Source: Fluviibacter sp048859965 (lineage in GTDB: Bacteria; Pseudomonadota; Gammaproteobacteria; Burkholderiales; Rhodocyclaceae). From it: a DNA stretch of 45,837 nt. The stretch covers positions 1-45,837 of the forward strand of contig JBLIZO010000063.1 of the NCBI GenBank assembly GCA_048859965.1, in the 5' to 3' direction. The position numbers and the translations under genes were made by a program. The notes beneath the pieces were generated by a model. That model was not told where the DNA came from and ran no database searches. It saw nothing but the letters and a program-made list of their open reading frames with translations. Below are positions 8,883 through 17,404 of the stretch, piece by piece. Each line of letters starts with the position of its first letter. Positions within the stretch are counted from its first letter, which is position 1.

Positions 8883-10253
8883 ATGACCCTGCGGTCCACC
8901 CGTATCAATCTCGAACAGCACGAAATTCCCACCCACTGGTACAACGTCGTCGCCGACATGACGACCCCGCCCGCCCCGCCGCTGGGGCCGGACGGCAAGC
9001 CTGTGCCGCCGGAAGCAATGGGCGCCATTTTCCCCGGGCCCATTCTCGAACAGGAAATGAGCGCCGAACGCTGGATCGCGATTCCGGATGCCGTTCGCCA
9101 GATCTACGCGCAGTGGCGTCCCGCCCCGCTCTGCCGCGCCCTGGCTCTGGAGCAGGCCCTCGGCACACCGGCGAAGATTTTTTTCAAATACGAAGGCGTG
9201 TCACCGGCCGGCTCGCACAAGCCCAACTCGGCTGTGCCGCAGGCCTATTACAACAAGCTGGCTGGCACCAAGCGCCTGACGACGGAGACCGGCGCCGGGC
9301 AGTGGGGTTCATCCATCGCTTACGCGGGCCAGATGTTCGGCCTGCCCGTGCGCGTGTATATGGTCAAGGTCAGTTATGACCAGAAGCCCTTCCGCCGTTC
9401 GATGATGCAGACCTGGGGCGCCGAAGTCTTCGCCAGCCCGACCAATCTGACCAACGCCGGGCGTGCCGCGCTGGCCGCCGACCCGGATTGCCAGGGCTCG
9501 CTGGGGCTGGCCATTTCCGAAGCGGTCGAAGAGGCAGCGGCTGACCCGCATACCTGTTATACGCTGGGTTCGGTACTCAACCACGTCGTGTTGCACCAGA
9601 GCATTATCGGCCTCGAAGCGAAAAAACAGTTCGAGAAAATCGGCCTGTACCCGGATGTGATCTTCGGCCCCTGCGGCGGCGGTTCCAGCTTTGGCGGCAT
9701 CGCTTTCCCGTTCCTGGCCGACAAGGCGGCCGGCGACAAACGCGCGACCAATCTGCGCTGCGTGGCCGTCGAACCGACCTCGTGCCCGACCCTAACCAGG
9801 GGCGCCTATACTTATGACTATGGCGATGCCTCGGGCTACACGCCAATCATGAAGATGTACACACTCGGTCACGACTTCATGCCGCCCGGCATCCACGCCG
9901 GTGGTCTGCGTTATCACGGCGATTCGCCGCTGGTCTCGCAGCTCTTTCATGAAAAGCAGATCGACGCCATCGCGGTGCCGCAGGTCGCCACCTTCGAAGC
10001 CGGCGTGCAGTTCGCCCGCGCCGAAGGCATCATCCCGGCACCGGAGTCATGCCACGCCATCCGCGCCGCCATCGACGAGGCCTTGCGCTGCAAAGCCACC
10101 GGCGAAGAGAAAACCATTCTGTTCTGCCTTACCGGCCACGGCCACTTCGACATGGCCTCCTACGACCGTTACTTTTCAGGCAAGCTCGAAGACTACGAAT
10201 ACCCGGCCGACGCGATTGCCGAATCGCTCAAGCACCTGCCCAAAGTGGGCTAA
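8883..10253 (+). CDS. TrpB2-type tryptophan synthase beta chain (PLP enzyme)
   Basis: The enzyme condenses indole with L-serine to make tryptophan, using pyridoxal phosphate. At 456 residues it is longer than ordinary TrpB (about 400) and carries the N-terminal extension typical of the TrpB2 subfamily (PTHWYNVVADM...PPLGPDGKPVPPE). The PLP lysine is K113 in GSHKPNSA, where TrpB1 has HKxN. The TETGAGQWG segment binds substrate and GGGSSFGG binds the cofactor phosphate. No trpA or other trp gene is in the window. TrpB2 proteins often work without TrpA and may salvage indole. It appears to be a single-gene unit with its own promoter. Confidence 0.93.
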   Translation: MTLRSTRINLEQHEIPTHWYNVVADMTTPPAPPLGPDGKPVPPEAMGAIFPGPILEQEMSAERWIAIPDAVRQIYAQWRPAPLCRALALEQALGTPAKIFFKYEGVSPAGSHKPNSAVPQAYYNKLAGTKRLTTETGAGQWGSSIAYAGQMFGLPVRVYMVKVSYDQKPFRRSMMQTWGAEVFASPTNLTNAGRAALAADPDCQGSLGLAISEAVEEAAADPHTCYTLGSVLNHVVLHQSIIGLEAKKQFEKIGLYPDVIFGPCGGGSSFGGIAFPFLADKAAGDKRATNLRCVAVEPTSCPTLTRGAYTYDYGDASGYTPIMKMYTLGHDFMPPGIHAGGLRYHGDSPLVSQLFHEKQIDAIAVPQVATFEAGVQFARAEGIIPAPESCHAIRAAIDEALRCKATGEEKTILFCLTGHGHFDMASYDRYFSGKLEDYEYPADAIAESLKHLPKVG

Positions 10254-10263
10254 CACGCACAGC

Positions 10264-10286
10264 CACCACCGCGATCAGCGGTGGTG
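10264..10286. terminator. Symmetrical hairpin between convergent genes
   Basis: CACCACCGC (10264-10272) and GCGGTGGTG (10278-10286) form a perfect 9-bp stem with loop GATCA. The loop contains the stop codon of the acyltransferase gene. No T-run follows on either strand, so it may only slow polymerase or protect transcript ends from both convergent genes. Confidence 0.45.
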
Positions 10287-11189
10287 CTTGCCGTACACGC
10301 TGGGCTCGCCCTCCGGGCGGGTCTTGAAGCGCTTGTGCAACCAGAAATACTGATCGGGCATCTGCAGCACCCAGGATTCGATAAAGCGGTTCATGCGCGC
10401 CGTATCCTCCTCCACCGACGCGCCGGGGAAGTTTTCCCAATCCTCGGTGTAATACGATTCGTAACCGTCCGGCACCATTTTTGACACCAGCGCGATAACG
10501 CGTGCGTTGGTCAACTGCGCGAGACGTGATACGCCCGTTACGGTCGCAGCCGGCACACCGAAGAACGGCGCGAATACGGCATCCTTGGGCCCGAAATCCT
10601 GATCGGGCAAATAGTAGAACGGTGTGCCACGTTTCATGGCCTTGACCACCTTGAGCAGCCCATCCTGACGCGACACCAGAATCGGGTCGGTAAAACGGCC
10701 TCGCCCATAGAGCAGCATGTAATTCAGCACCGGGTTTTTCTGTTTGGCGTACATGCTGATCCAGGGACCGATCATCGAACCACGCGTGCCGGTCGCATCC
10801 AGCCCGACGAAATGCGGGGCCAACACCAGCGTTGGCCGGCCATCCTTGCTGGCCAGCCGCTCTTCGTTATGCATCCGAACAATACGGCGAATGCGTTTTT
10901 CAGAAGCGAACCACATTAACGAGCGATCCAGCACGGCCTGCGCAAAACGGATACAGTGCCTGAAAACCAGTTTTTTACGCGCGTCATCCGGCATATCGGG
11001 AAAACACAGGCGCAGGTTGGTCAGCGCGACAAAGCGCCGCTGACGGGCCAAAGCCCACAGAATGACCCCAAAGAAGGCGCCGATCGCGCGAATGGCACGC
11101 AGGGGTAACCGGGAAATCAGCCAGACCAGACCAACCAGCAACCAGCTCGGGAGGTTTTTCAGATTAAAGGGGGGGCGCGGGTTATTCAC
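10275..11189 (-). CDS. LpxL/HtrB-family lipid A acyltransferase (HX4D form)
   Basis: This family adds a secondary acyl chain (lauroyl or myristoyl) to Kdo-lipid A at the inner face of the cytoplasmic membrane. The protein has 304 residues and starts with GTG. A hydrophobic N-terminal anchor lies near 15-48 (WLLVGLVWLISRLPL..FFGVILWAL). The catalytic HX4D motif is H126-FVGL-D131. The conserved YLPDQDFGPKDAVFAPFFG segment and a C-terminal YFWLHKRFKTRP follow, both typical of the family. A second, divergent copy with HX4E is at 40848. Which acyl chain each adds cannot be told from sequence. Confidence 0.92.
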   Translation of the reverse strand: MNNPRPPFNLKNLPSWLLVGLVWLISRLPLRAIRAIGAFFGVILWALARQRRFVALTNLRLCFPDMPDDARKKLVFRHCIRFAQAVLDRSLMWFASEKRIRRIVRMHNEERLASKDGRPTLVLAPHFVGLDATGTRGSMIGPWISMYAKQKNPVLNYMLLYGRGRFTDPILVSRQDGLLKVVKAMKRGTPFYYLPDQDFGPKDAVFAPFFGVPAATVTGVSRLAQLTNARVIALVSKMVPDGYESYYTEDWENFPGASVEEDTARMNRFIESWVLQMPDQYFWLHKRFKTRPEGEPSVYGKHHR

Positions 11190-11300
11190 GACAGGACGAC
11201 CAGACAGGTTGTTTCACAGGCTGTCGGCAGTATATGTCATCTCTCGATGTGTTGAAGCCCCACCTGTCTGCCCGCCGATTTAACGGTTACTATTTGCGCC

Positions 11301-12617
11301 ATGAAACGCCTCCTCACCCATATCAAACAGCACTGGCTGATCATTTTTGCGGTATTTGCGGTCATCGTCGCGGTCATGACCGCCCTGCTCGTCATTAACC
11401 CGCCACCGAAAACGCTCGTTGTCGCCACCAGTGCCGAAGGCGGCACCTACAGCGAATACGGCAAACGTTACCAGGATTTTTTTGCCAAACGCGGTATCAC
11501 GCTGCAACTGGTGCCAACCCGAGGCGCCCAGGAAAATGCCGATCTGGTGCGTGACCCGAACAGCCCGATTGAGATCGCTTTTGTACAGAGCGGGTTGATC
11601 GACCCGGCCAAAGCAGCGCACATCGAAAGCCTGGGCAGCATCGGTTACGAGCCCATCTGGTTGTTCTATCGCGGCAACGACGTCGATGGCTCATTGCAGA
11701 AGCTCACTGACTTTCGCGGACGCAAGCTGGCCATTGGCGAAAAAGGCAGTGGCACTTACACCGAAGCCATACACATTCTCAGCCTGAGCGGTCTCGACAC
11801 CTACCCCCACCTCGTCACAATGCCGACGGCCGAGGCGGTTGACGCCATTGAGCGTGGCGAGATCGACGCCATCTTTCTCATCCAGGGGGTGCAATCGGGC
11901 AATGTGAAACGCCTGCTGGCCAACCCGGACCTGCATTTGGCTAATTTTGTCCGGGCCGATGCTTACGCACAGAACCTGCCCTACCTCGAGCGTCTGACGA
12001 TCCCCATGGGGGGCCTGGATCTGAAGCGCAATTTCCCGGCGGAAAATATCGAACTCATTGCCACAACAACCGAGCTCATCATCAAGGATCGGGTTCATCC
12101 CGGCATTCAAATGCTGTTGATGCAGGCTGCACACGACATCAACGGCAAGGAAAACTTCTTCACCAAGCGCGGTCAATTCCCGGCCTTCTTAGGTAGCGGG
12201 CTACCGGAAAGCCAGCAGGCAGTGCTTTACTATGAGAAGGGCCTGCCTTTCCTGATGAATCATCTGCCGTTCTGGCTGGCCGAATTCATCCACCGCACCA
12301 TTTTCTTCCTGTTGCCGATGCTGGTCATCGCTTTTCCGGTCATCAAATACCTGCCGGAGTTTTGGGAAAACCGGATGCGTGACCGCATCAACAACATTTA
12401 CGCCCGTCTGGAAAAACTGGAACAGGACATGGCCAGCAGTATCGACCCGGACCAACGGACCGCCTATCTGGCGCGCCTGGACGAGATCGAACATCTGGCC
12501 TTCAAACTGAAGCACTCAAAAACACACTCGCTGGAGTACTACACGTTGCGCGGCCACATTGACTACGTGCGTAGCTGCCTGCAAGGCAGCAAGCCTTACA
12601 TCAACCCGCGCAACTGA
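11301..12617 (+). CDS. TAXI-family TRAP-type binding protein with membrane anchors
   Basis: The 438-residue protein has an N-terminal membrane segment at about 12-33. A periplasmic TAXI-type solute-binding domain follows from LVVATSAEGGTY (about 39) to roughly 310. A second hydrophobic segment (FIHRTIFFLLPMLVIAFPVI, about 328-350) leads to a charged, helical C-terminal tail of about 85 residues (RMRDRINNIYARLEKLEQDM). TAXI proteins normally deliver organic acids or amino acids to a TRAP permease. No permease genes are in the window. Double anchoring with a cytoplasmic tail suggests a sensor or scaffold role, which is inference. It converges on the DUF748 gene with 4 bases between stops. Confidence 0.85.
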   Translation: MKRLLTHIKQHWLIIFAVFAVIVAVMTALLVINPPPKTLVVATSAEGGTYSEYGKRYQDFFAKRGITLQLVPTRGAQENADLVRDPNSPIEIAFVQSGLIDPAKAAHIESLGSIGYEPIWLFYRGNDVDGSLQKLTDFRGRKLAIGEKGSGTYTEAIHILSLSGLDTYPHLVTMPTAEAVDAIERGEIDAIFLIQGVQSGNVKRLLANPDLHLANFVRADAYAQNLPYLERLTIPMGGLDLKRNFPAENIELIATTTELIIKDRVHPGIQMLLMQAAHDINGKENFFTKRGQFPAFLGSGLPESQQAVLYYEKGLPFLMNHLPFWLAEFIHRTIFFLLPMLVIAFPVIKYLPEFWENRMRDRINNIYARLEKLEQDMASSIDPDQRTAYLARLDEIEHLAFKLKHSKTHSLEYYTLRGHIDYVRSCLQGSKPYINPRN

Positions 12618-12621
12618 ACAC

Positions 12622-15117
12622 TCAAGAACCCATCTCGATCGACACCCGCAGCGGTACCCCAGCCTCACTGGCGCTGACAGTCTCCGGATCACCGATGCTG
12701 ATGCGCTCGCTCAGCCTGGCATCCACGGCCAGCAGCCGGGCCTTCACCGCGTTAGCCCGCTGCGCGGCCAACTGCTTGAGTTGCGCGTCGCTGATCGGGT
12801 AACTCTGGATCAGCTCCTGGCGTAGCTGTGTGTCGCGGTCGGCATTATCCGGCAAGGTCAATAAACGCTGACCCAGCTTGATGCGCCCGACCTGGGCGCC
12901 ATAGGCCGACTTGAGCCCGGCCTTGACCTTTGGATCCGACAGATTCGGCAGGGGTAACGGTTCGCCGACGGCCACCTTCAGACCCGACGCCTGCAGAATT
13001 GCCGTATCGGCCATCGCACGTGCCAACTCGGCCGAATCCACGGCCGGATCAACCGTGCCATGAATCACCAGCCGTGACTTCGGCCGTTTGGCCAGTAACT
13101 CAGCAACCTTGGTTAACTGCTCCTCATCTTCAATCGGCAGCGCGCTCTCCCCTGGCACAAACGCAATGGCGTCCAGATTCTCGATACCGAGCAGCGCCCC
13201 CAGCGCCCGGAACGGCGCCGTCACCACATTGGCCAGCACCGTCTTCACCGCCTGCCAAACCAGATGCCCGACACTGAATTCCGGCTCATTGACATTGCCC
13301 TTCACCGGAATGTTCACATCGATCATGCCATCCGAGTCTTCGAGCAGCGCGATCGCCAGCCCCAGCGGCAAGCGGGTACCTTGATAATCCGGCACCGCTT
13401 CGCCGAGTTTGATCTTCCGGATGACAAAGCGATTCTTGCCTTCCAACTGACCATCCTTCGTCACATAACGCAAATCCACATCGATACGCCCATCGTCAAT
13501 ACGGTAACCGGCAAATGTCATGGCGTAAGGGTTGGTCGCATTGAGCGGGATATTTTTAAAGACCAGCAAGACATCGTGGTTCAGGCGCGGATCAGCGAAG
13601 GCCAATCGGCCGCGCGCACGCAGACTCCCGGTTTTGGCGGCGCGACCAGTCAGCGCCAGTGTCGCATAACGGCCGGGTTCGTTGCTGATCCCCTGCACCG
13701 AGCCGTTCAGGTCGGTCACATCGACATGAAAGGCCGGATTGATCGACTCATCACCGAAAAATAGGGCGCCGTTCTTCAAGCGCACATTGAGGATATCGTA
13801 TCGGAAACCCGACGTTGCACTTGAGGCATCCGGTTTCGCCACGGTAGTCACTGCGGTCGTCTGCGGCATCGTGGCAGATGCTGTCGTGGCAGTTCCGTCC
13901 TGGCTCTCTGCGGGGGTGGCATTCACCGCTCTGGGGTTGCTGAACAATGCACGAAAATTCGACTGCCGCTGCGCGTTGATCACAAAACGGATCTTCGGGC
14001 GATCAACCAGAATCTCTTTCATCGTCAGCAGCCCGGGTTTGCTCTCGGCGCGCGGCAACACGAGATGCAAACGACTTAGCGCCGTGGTGTCCCAAGCCAA
14101 TAGCGGTTCTTTTGCGCCACGCACGCGAATATCGAGTTGATCGATTTTCACATCGCCATTCAGCGTCAAGGCCTCGGCATCCTGCTTCAACTCGAAATCA
14201 CCATTGATCACGCCCGACGGGATGTCCAGCGGCTGATAGCTCGGCGCCAGATTCAGCCACGGCTTCACAGCCAGGTGAGCCACCCCGATCTTGCCGGTCA
14301 GCGCGCCATTGGCGGCCATCTGCCAGGTCGACGTGATCTCGCCGTCGTCCAGCATCAGATCCAGCGCCACGCGCAGTGTCGATTCGGAATTCTCGATCAG
14401 CTGGCCGGTCGCCGAGACATTGGCAAACGCGAGTTGGCGATCCGGCACGCCGTCGACGCTGGGCAACGGGATCGTCACACGGCCCAGATTCAAGGTGTAT
14501 TTCGATTGCAGCGACGAACCGCCGACATGCCCCGCATCATCCTGATTGCTCAGATCCTTGAGCTGCAGGCTGAACGGCCCCAGATCGTAGGCGACTTTCG
14601 TCTGGCCATCACGCACGGCCAAACGGGCGTCGTTAACCTGCAACGCATCCATATTGAACTTTAACGCCGTACGGTGTGCCGATCCTTCCGGCACATCGTT
14701 GGCGCTCAGTTGATTCACGCGTTTGATGAGGGTCTGCCAGTTCCAGTCATTACTGATGCGCGACAGCAGCACTTGCGGACTATCCAGCGTTACATGATCC
14801 AGACTTAGCGTACCCGTCAGCAATGGCCAGAATCGTGCATCCACCTCAAACTGGTTCAGCGTCAACAGCGCATCACTCTTGCCACCATCATCGGCGGGCG
14901 CCAGACGTATGTTGTTCAAGCGGGCACGCAGCAACAAGGGGCTCAGCTCGATCTCGCCGAGCTCAATGCGGTAGCCGATCCTCTCGCCGAATGCCTGTGC
15001 CTGATCGCGAATCATGCCCGGCACGATCAGCGTAACGAGCATCCAGAACAGCAACGGAATCGCCACCACCGCAACCCCAATGCCCAGTAACCCCTTCCGT
15101 ATACGCGTCATGGGCAT
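12622..15117 (-). CDS. DUF748 / AsmA-like envelope protein
   Basis: This is a large 831-residue protein. One N-terminal membrane anchor (about 8-32) is followed by long repetitive beta-rich segments typical of DUF748 and the wider AsmA-like group, such as LNNIRLAP, VTLDSPQVLLSRI and LKNGALFFGDESI. The C-terminal part (about 690-831) looks like a helical, OmpA-like region (LPIEDEEQLTKVAELLAKRPKSRLVIHG). AsmA-like proteins bridge the periplasm and some move phospholipids; DUF748 proteins themselves lack a firm function. The ATG at 15117 has AAGGGGG six bases upstream. A low-complexity Ala/Thr-rich linker lies near 400-435. It appears to be a single-gene unit. Confidence 0.85.
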   Translation of the reverse strand: MPMTRIRKGLLGIGVAVVAIPLLFWMLVTLIVPGMIRDQAQAFGERIGYRIELGEIELSPLLLRARLNNIRLAPADDGGKSDALLTLNQFEVDARFWPLLTGTLSLDHVTLDSPQVLLSRISNDWNWQTLIKRVNQLSANDVPEGSAHRTALKFNMDALQVNDARLAVRDGQTKVAYDLGPFSLQLKDLSNQDDAGHVGGSSLQSKYTLNLGRVTIPLPSVDGVPDRQLAFANVSATGQLIENSESTLRVALDLMLDDGEITSTWQMAANGALTGKIGVAHLAVKPWLNLAPSYQPLDIPSGVINGDFELKQDAEALTLNGDVKIDQLDIRVRGAKEPLLAWDTTALSRLHLVLPRAESKPGLLTMKEILVDRPKIRFVINAQRQSNFRALFSNPRAVNATPAESQDGTATTASATMPQTTAVTTVAKPDASSATSGFRYDILNVRLKNGALFFGDESINPAFHVDVTDLNGSVQGISNEPGRYATLALTGRAAKTGSLRARGRLAFADPRLNHDVLLVFKNIPLNATNPYAMTFAGYRIDDGRIDVDLRYVTKDGQLEGKNRFVIRKIKLGEAVPDYQGTRLPLGLAIALLEDSDGMIDVNIPVKGNVNEPEFSVGHLVWQAVKTVLANVVTAPFRALGALLGIENLDAIAFVPGESALPIEDEEQLTKVAELLAKRPKSRLVIHGTVDPAVDSAELARAMADTAILQASGLKVAVGEPLPLPNLSDPKVKAGLKSAYGAQVGRIKLGQRLLTLPDNADRDTQLRQELIQSYPISDAQLKQLAAQRANAVKARLLAVDARLSERISIGDPETVSASEAGVPLRVSIEMGS

Positions 15118-15320
15118 CGTCGCCCCCTTCTTACTGAAATCAGTTTGATGCGGCGTGAAGCACGCCTATTCTCGCTGCGCAGGTTTGCGCATCGGTCTGA
15201 TTCTACGCCGCCCGCAACGGAAGCGCCTACGCTGACGCCCTGCCCGGCAGCCTTAAGCTTGCGTCACACGGTTTGACACAGTTTAGACCGGCCCTGTAGC
15301 GGCAACAAGTTATTGGTTGT

Positions 15321-15334
15321 TTGATCCAGATCAA
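15321..15334. promoter_or_regulatory. Perfect FNR/ANR-type site
   Basis: TTGATCCAGATCAA is a full match to the FNR-family consensus TTGAT-N4-ATCAA. It lies about 86 bases before the nitronate monooxygenase ATG, in the 286-base divergent gap shared with the DUF748 gene. Oxygen-dependent control of one or both genes is the natural reading. Confidence 0.7.
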
Positions 15335-15412
15335 AGTCTTACCCCTTTTGCGCCGGCACAATCGATGATGAATCAGGCATGATCCCGTGCAATCTTTACC
15401 GGAGTGCACGCG

Positions 15413-16609
15413 ATGTCGTCGATCCATGAATCACCGCTGAATCAGTTGCTTGCAGCAAGTACACTGCAGCCTTTGCAGATGCAGGGCAAAACCCTGCTGC
15501 CGATCGTTCAGGGCGGCATGGGGGTGGGTGTGTCGGCGCATTCGCTGGCGGGTACGGTGGCCAAACACGGCGGTATCGGGACGATTGCCTCGGTGGATTT
15601 GCGCCATCTGCACAAGGATCTGGCCGATGCGACGCATAAGGCCAGGGGCGATGATGCCAAGGCGCTGATCGATGATGCCAACCGCGAAGCGCTGCGCCGC
15701 GAGATTGCCGCTGCGAAAGCGATTGCCCAGGGCAACGGCATGATCGCAGTCAACGTGATGAAAGCACTGTCGGCCTACGAGCTTTATATCCAGACAGCGC
15801 TGGAAGCCGGTGCTGACGCGCTGGTGGTCGGTGCTGGTCTGCCGCTGGATCTGCCGGAACTGGCCGCCGATTACCCGAACGTGGCGCTGATTCCGATTTT
15901 GTCGGACGCGCGGGGTGTGAAGATCGTGATGAAGAAGTGGGCGCGTTTCAACCGCCTGCCCAGCGCGATTGTGCTGGAGCACCCCGGTTATGCAGCCGGC
16001 CATCTGGGCGCCGGCTCTGTCGCCGATCTGCACAACGCACGTTTCGATTTTGAAACAGTCATTCCCGAAACGCTGGCGGTACTGAAGGAATTTGGCGCCG
16101 AATCGATCCCGGTAATCGCAGCAGGCGGTATCCGAACCCACGAAGACATTATGCGCATTCAAGCGCTGGGCGGCGCAGCGGTGCAACTGGGTACGCCGTT
16201 CGCAGTGACGACCGAGGGCGATGCCAGTGCCGGTTTCAAGGCGGTGCTGGCCAATGCCACCGATGAGGATATGGTGGAGTTTCTCAGCGTGGCCGGCTTA
16301 CCCGCCCGTGCGGTGAAAACGCCGTGGCTGACACATTATCTCGACAAGTTGGAGAAGCTGCAGGCGCGCGCCAAGGAGAAAGCACACTGCATCAAGTTCT
16401 TTGACTGTCTGGCGCACTGCGGTCTGCGTGACGGCAATGCCAAGATGGGCCAGTTCTGCATCGACCACCAGTTGACGCAGGCATTCAAGGGCTTCGGCGA
16501 CAAGGGGCTGTTCTTCCGGGGGACAGGCAAGCTGCCGTTCGGCGACCAGATCCGGTCGGTACAGGAGTTGCTGACGGTGTTGCTGCAACCGGCGACGCGA
16601 GCTGCCTGA
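15413..16609 (+). CDS. Nitronate monooxygenase family flavoprotein
   Basis: Members are FMN-dependent TIM-barrel enzymes that oxidise propionate 3-nitronate or other nitronates. The ATG at 15413 has CGGAG eight bases upstream (an in-frame GTG at 15404 is less likely), giving 398 residues. Seen are the N-terminal IVQGGMGVGVS FMN loop, VNVMKAL, the histidine in EHPGYAAGHLG, and the FMN phosphate region VIAAGGIRTHEDI and GGAAVQLGTPFAVT. The C-terminal part adds a cysteine cluster, C326-x5-C332-x3-C336-x12-C349, that ordinary nitronate monooxygenases lack. The enzyme may therefore be a relative with another substrate or a metal centre. The FNR-type site upstream suggests low-oxygen expression. 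Confidence 0.85.
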   Translation: MSSIHESPLNQLLAASTLQPLQMQGKTLLPIVQGGMGVGVSAHSLAGTVAKHGGIGTIASVDLRHLHKDLADATHKARGDDAKALIDDANREALRREIAAAKAIAQGNGMIAVNVMKALSAYELYIQTALEAGADALVVGAGLPLDLPELAADYPNVALIPILSDARGVKIVMKKWARFNRLPSAIVLEHPGYAAGHLGAGSVADLHNARFDFETVIPETLAVLKEFGAESIPVIAAGGIRTHEDIMRIQALGGAAVQLGTPFAVTTEGDASAGFKAVLANATDEDMVEFLSVAGLPARAVKTPWLTHYLDKLEKLQARAKEKAHCIKFFDCLAHCGLRDGNAKMGQFCIDHQLTQAFKGFGDKGLFFRGTGKLPFGDQIRSVQELLTVLLQPATRAA

Positions 16610-16663
16610 CTACAAACAGGCCAAGCAGTATCGGCATAGGATGATCTTGCATGACCGCTCCGC

Positions 16664-17404
16664 CTACTTAACCAGGGGCCGGATGCCGGTAAACCCACCG
16701 TCGATGGACCAGACCTGAGCCGTGACGCGCCCGCTACGGACCGACAATAACCAGGCCATGAGGTCGGCCAGTTCGTCGGTCGCGCCAATGCCGGGAAGCG
16801 GATATTGCCGCGCAGCGGCCGCGCGAGCGGCGTCGGTGGCGAGGATGCCGCGTGTGGCTGGGGAATCCATGATCCCGGGCGCAACGACATTGACCCGGAT
16901 GCCATAAGGCGCATAAGTTGCAGCGGCGCCGCGGGCGAGCCCTTCGACGCCGGCTTTGGCGGCAGCAACCGCTTCATGATTGGGTGTACCGATCTGCGCC
17001 GCAACCGAAGATACCAGGACGGCACTCCCCGGTAGGTTGTGCTGACGCAGGTTGCCGATAAAGGCAGCCAGTGTATGAAATGCACTGACCAGATTGGCAT
17101 CCAGCGTCTCGCGGAATTCCTGCTCACCCATGCGGTGCAGTGCACCGAGGCGGATATTGCCGGCGCAGTGGGCGAGTGCCTGGGGCACCAGCCCTTGTGC
17201 GTTGGCTGCCTCGATAATCTGCCTGGCGCCTTCAGGCGTGGCACAGTCGGCGGCAATCTGCAGATGCTGGTTGCCATAGGCATCGCGCAGCCGCTGGGCG
17301 TCGCGGCTCGTGACGATCAGCTGCCAACCCGCCTCAGTCAGTTTGGCGGCCAACGACTGGCCCAATCCGCCGGCGGCACCGGTGATCAGTGCGATAGGGT
17401 TCAT
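16664..17404 (-). CDS. Short-chain dehydrogenase-like protein lacking the catalytic Tyr
   Basis: This 246-residue Rossmann-fold protein has the NAD(P) loop TGAAGGLG near the N-terminus, the NAG-like motif HCAGN, the serine-containing strand VLVSSVAA and the C-terminal IDGGF. The usual YxxxK catalytic motif reads VAAAK in the segment NHEAVAAAKAG, so the tyrosine is replaced by valine. It may be a divergent SDR subgroup or a non-classical enzyme. The ATG at 17404 overlaps the stop of the MerR regulator (ATGA) and has GGGAG seven bases upstream. It is therefore translationally coupled to the regulator and probably belongs to the same light/B12 regulon. Confidence 0.88.
   Translation of the reverse strand: MNPIALITGAAGGLGQSLAAKLTEAGWQLIVTSRDAQRLRDAYGNQHLQIAADCATPEGARQIIEAANAQGLVPQALAHCAGNIRLGALHRMGEQEFRETLDANLVSAFHTLAAFIGNLRQHNLPGSAVLVSSVAAQIGTPNHEAVAAAKAGVEGLARGAAATYAPYGIRVNVVAPGIMDSPATRGILATDAARAAAARQYPLPGIGATDELADLMAWLLSVRSGRVTAQVWSIDGGFTGIRPLVK

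Noticed and set aside
15431..16186. 251-codon minus-strand frame
   Set aside because: It is antisense to the nitronate monooxygenase gene, and its translation has no domain and skewed composition.
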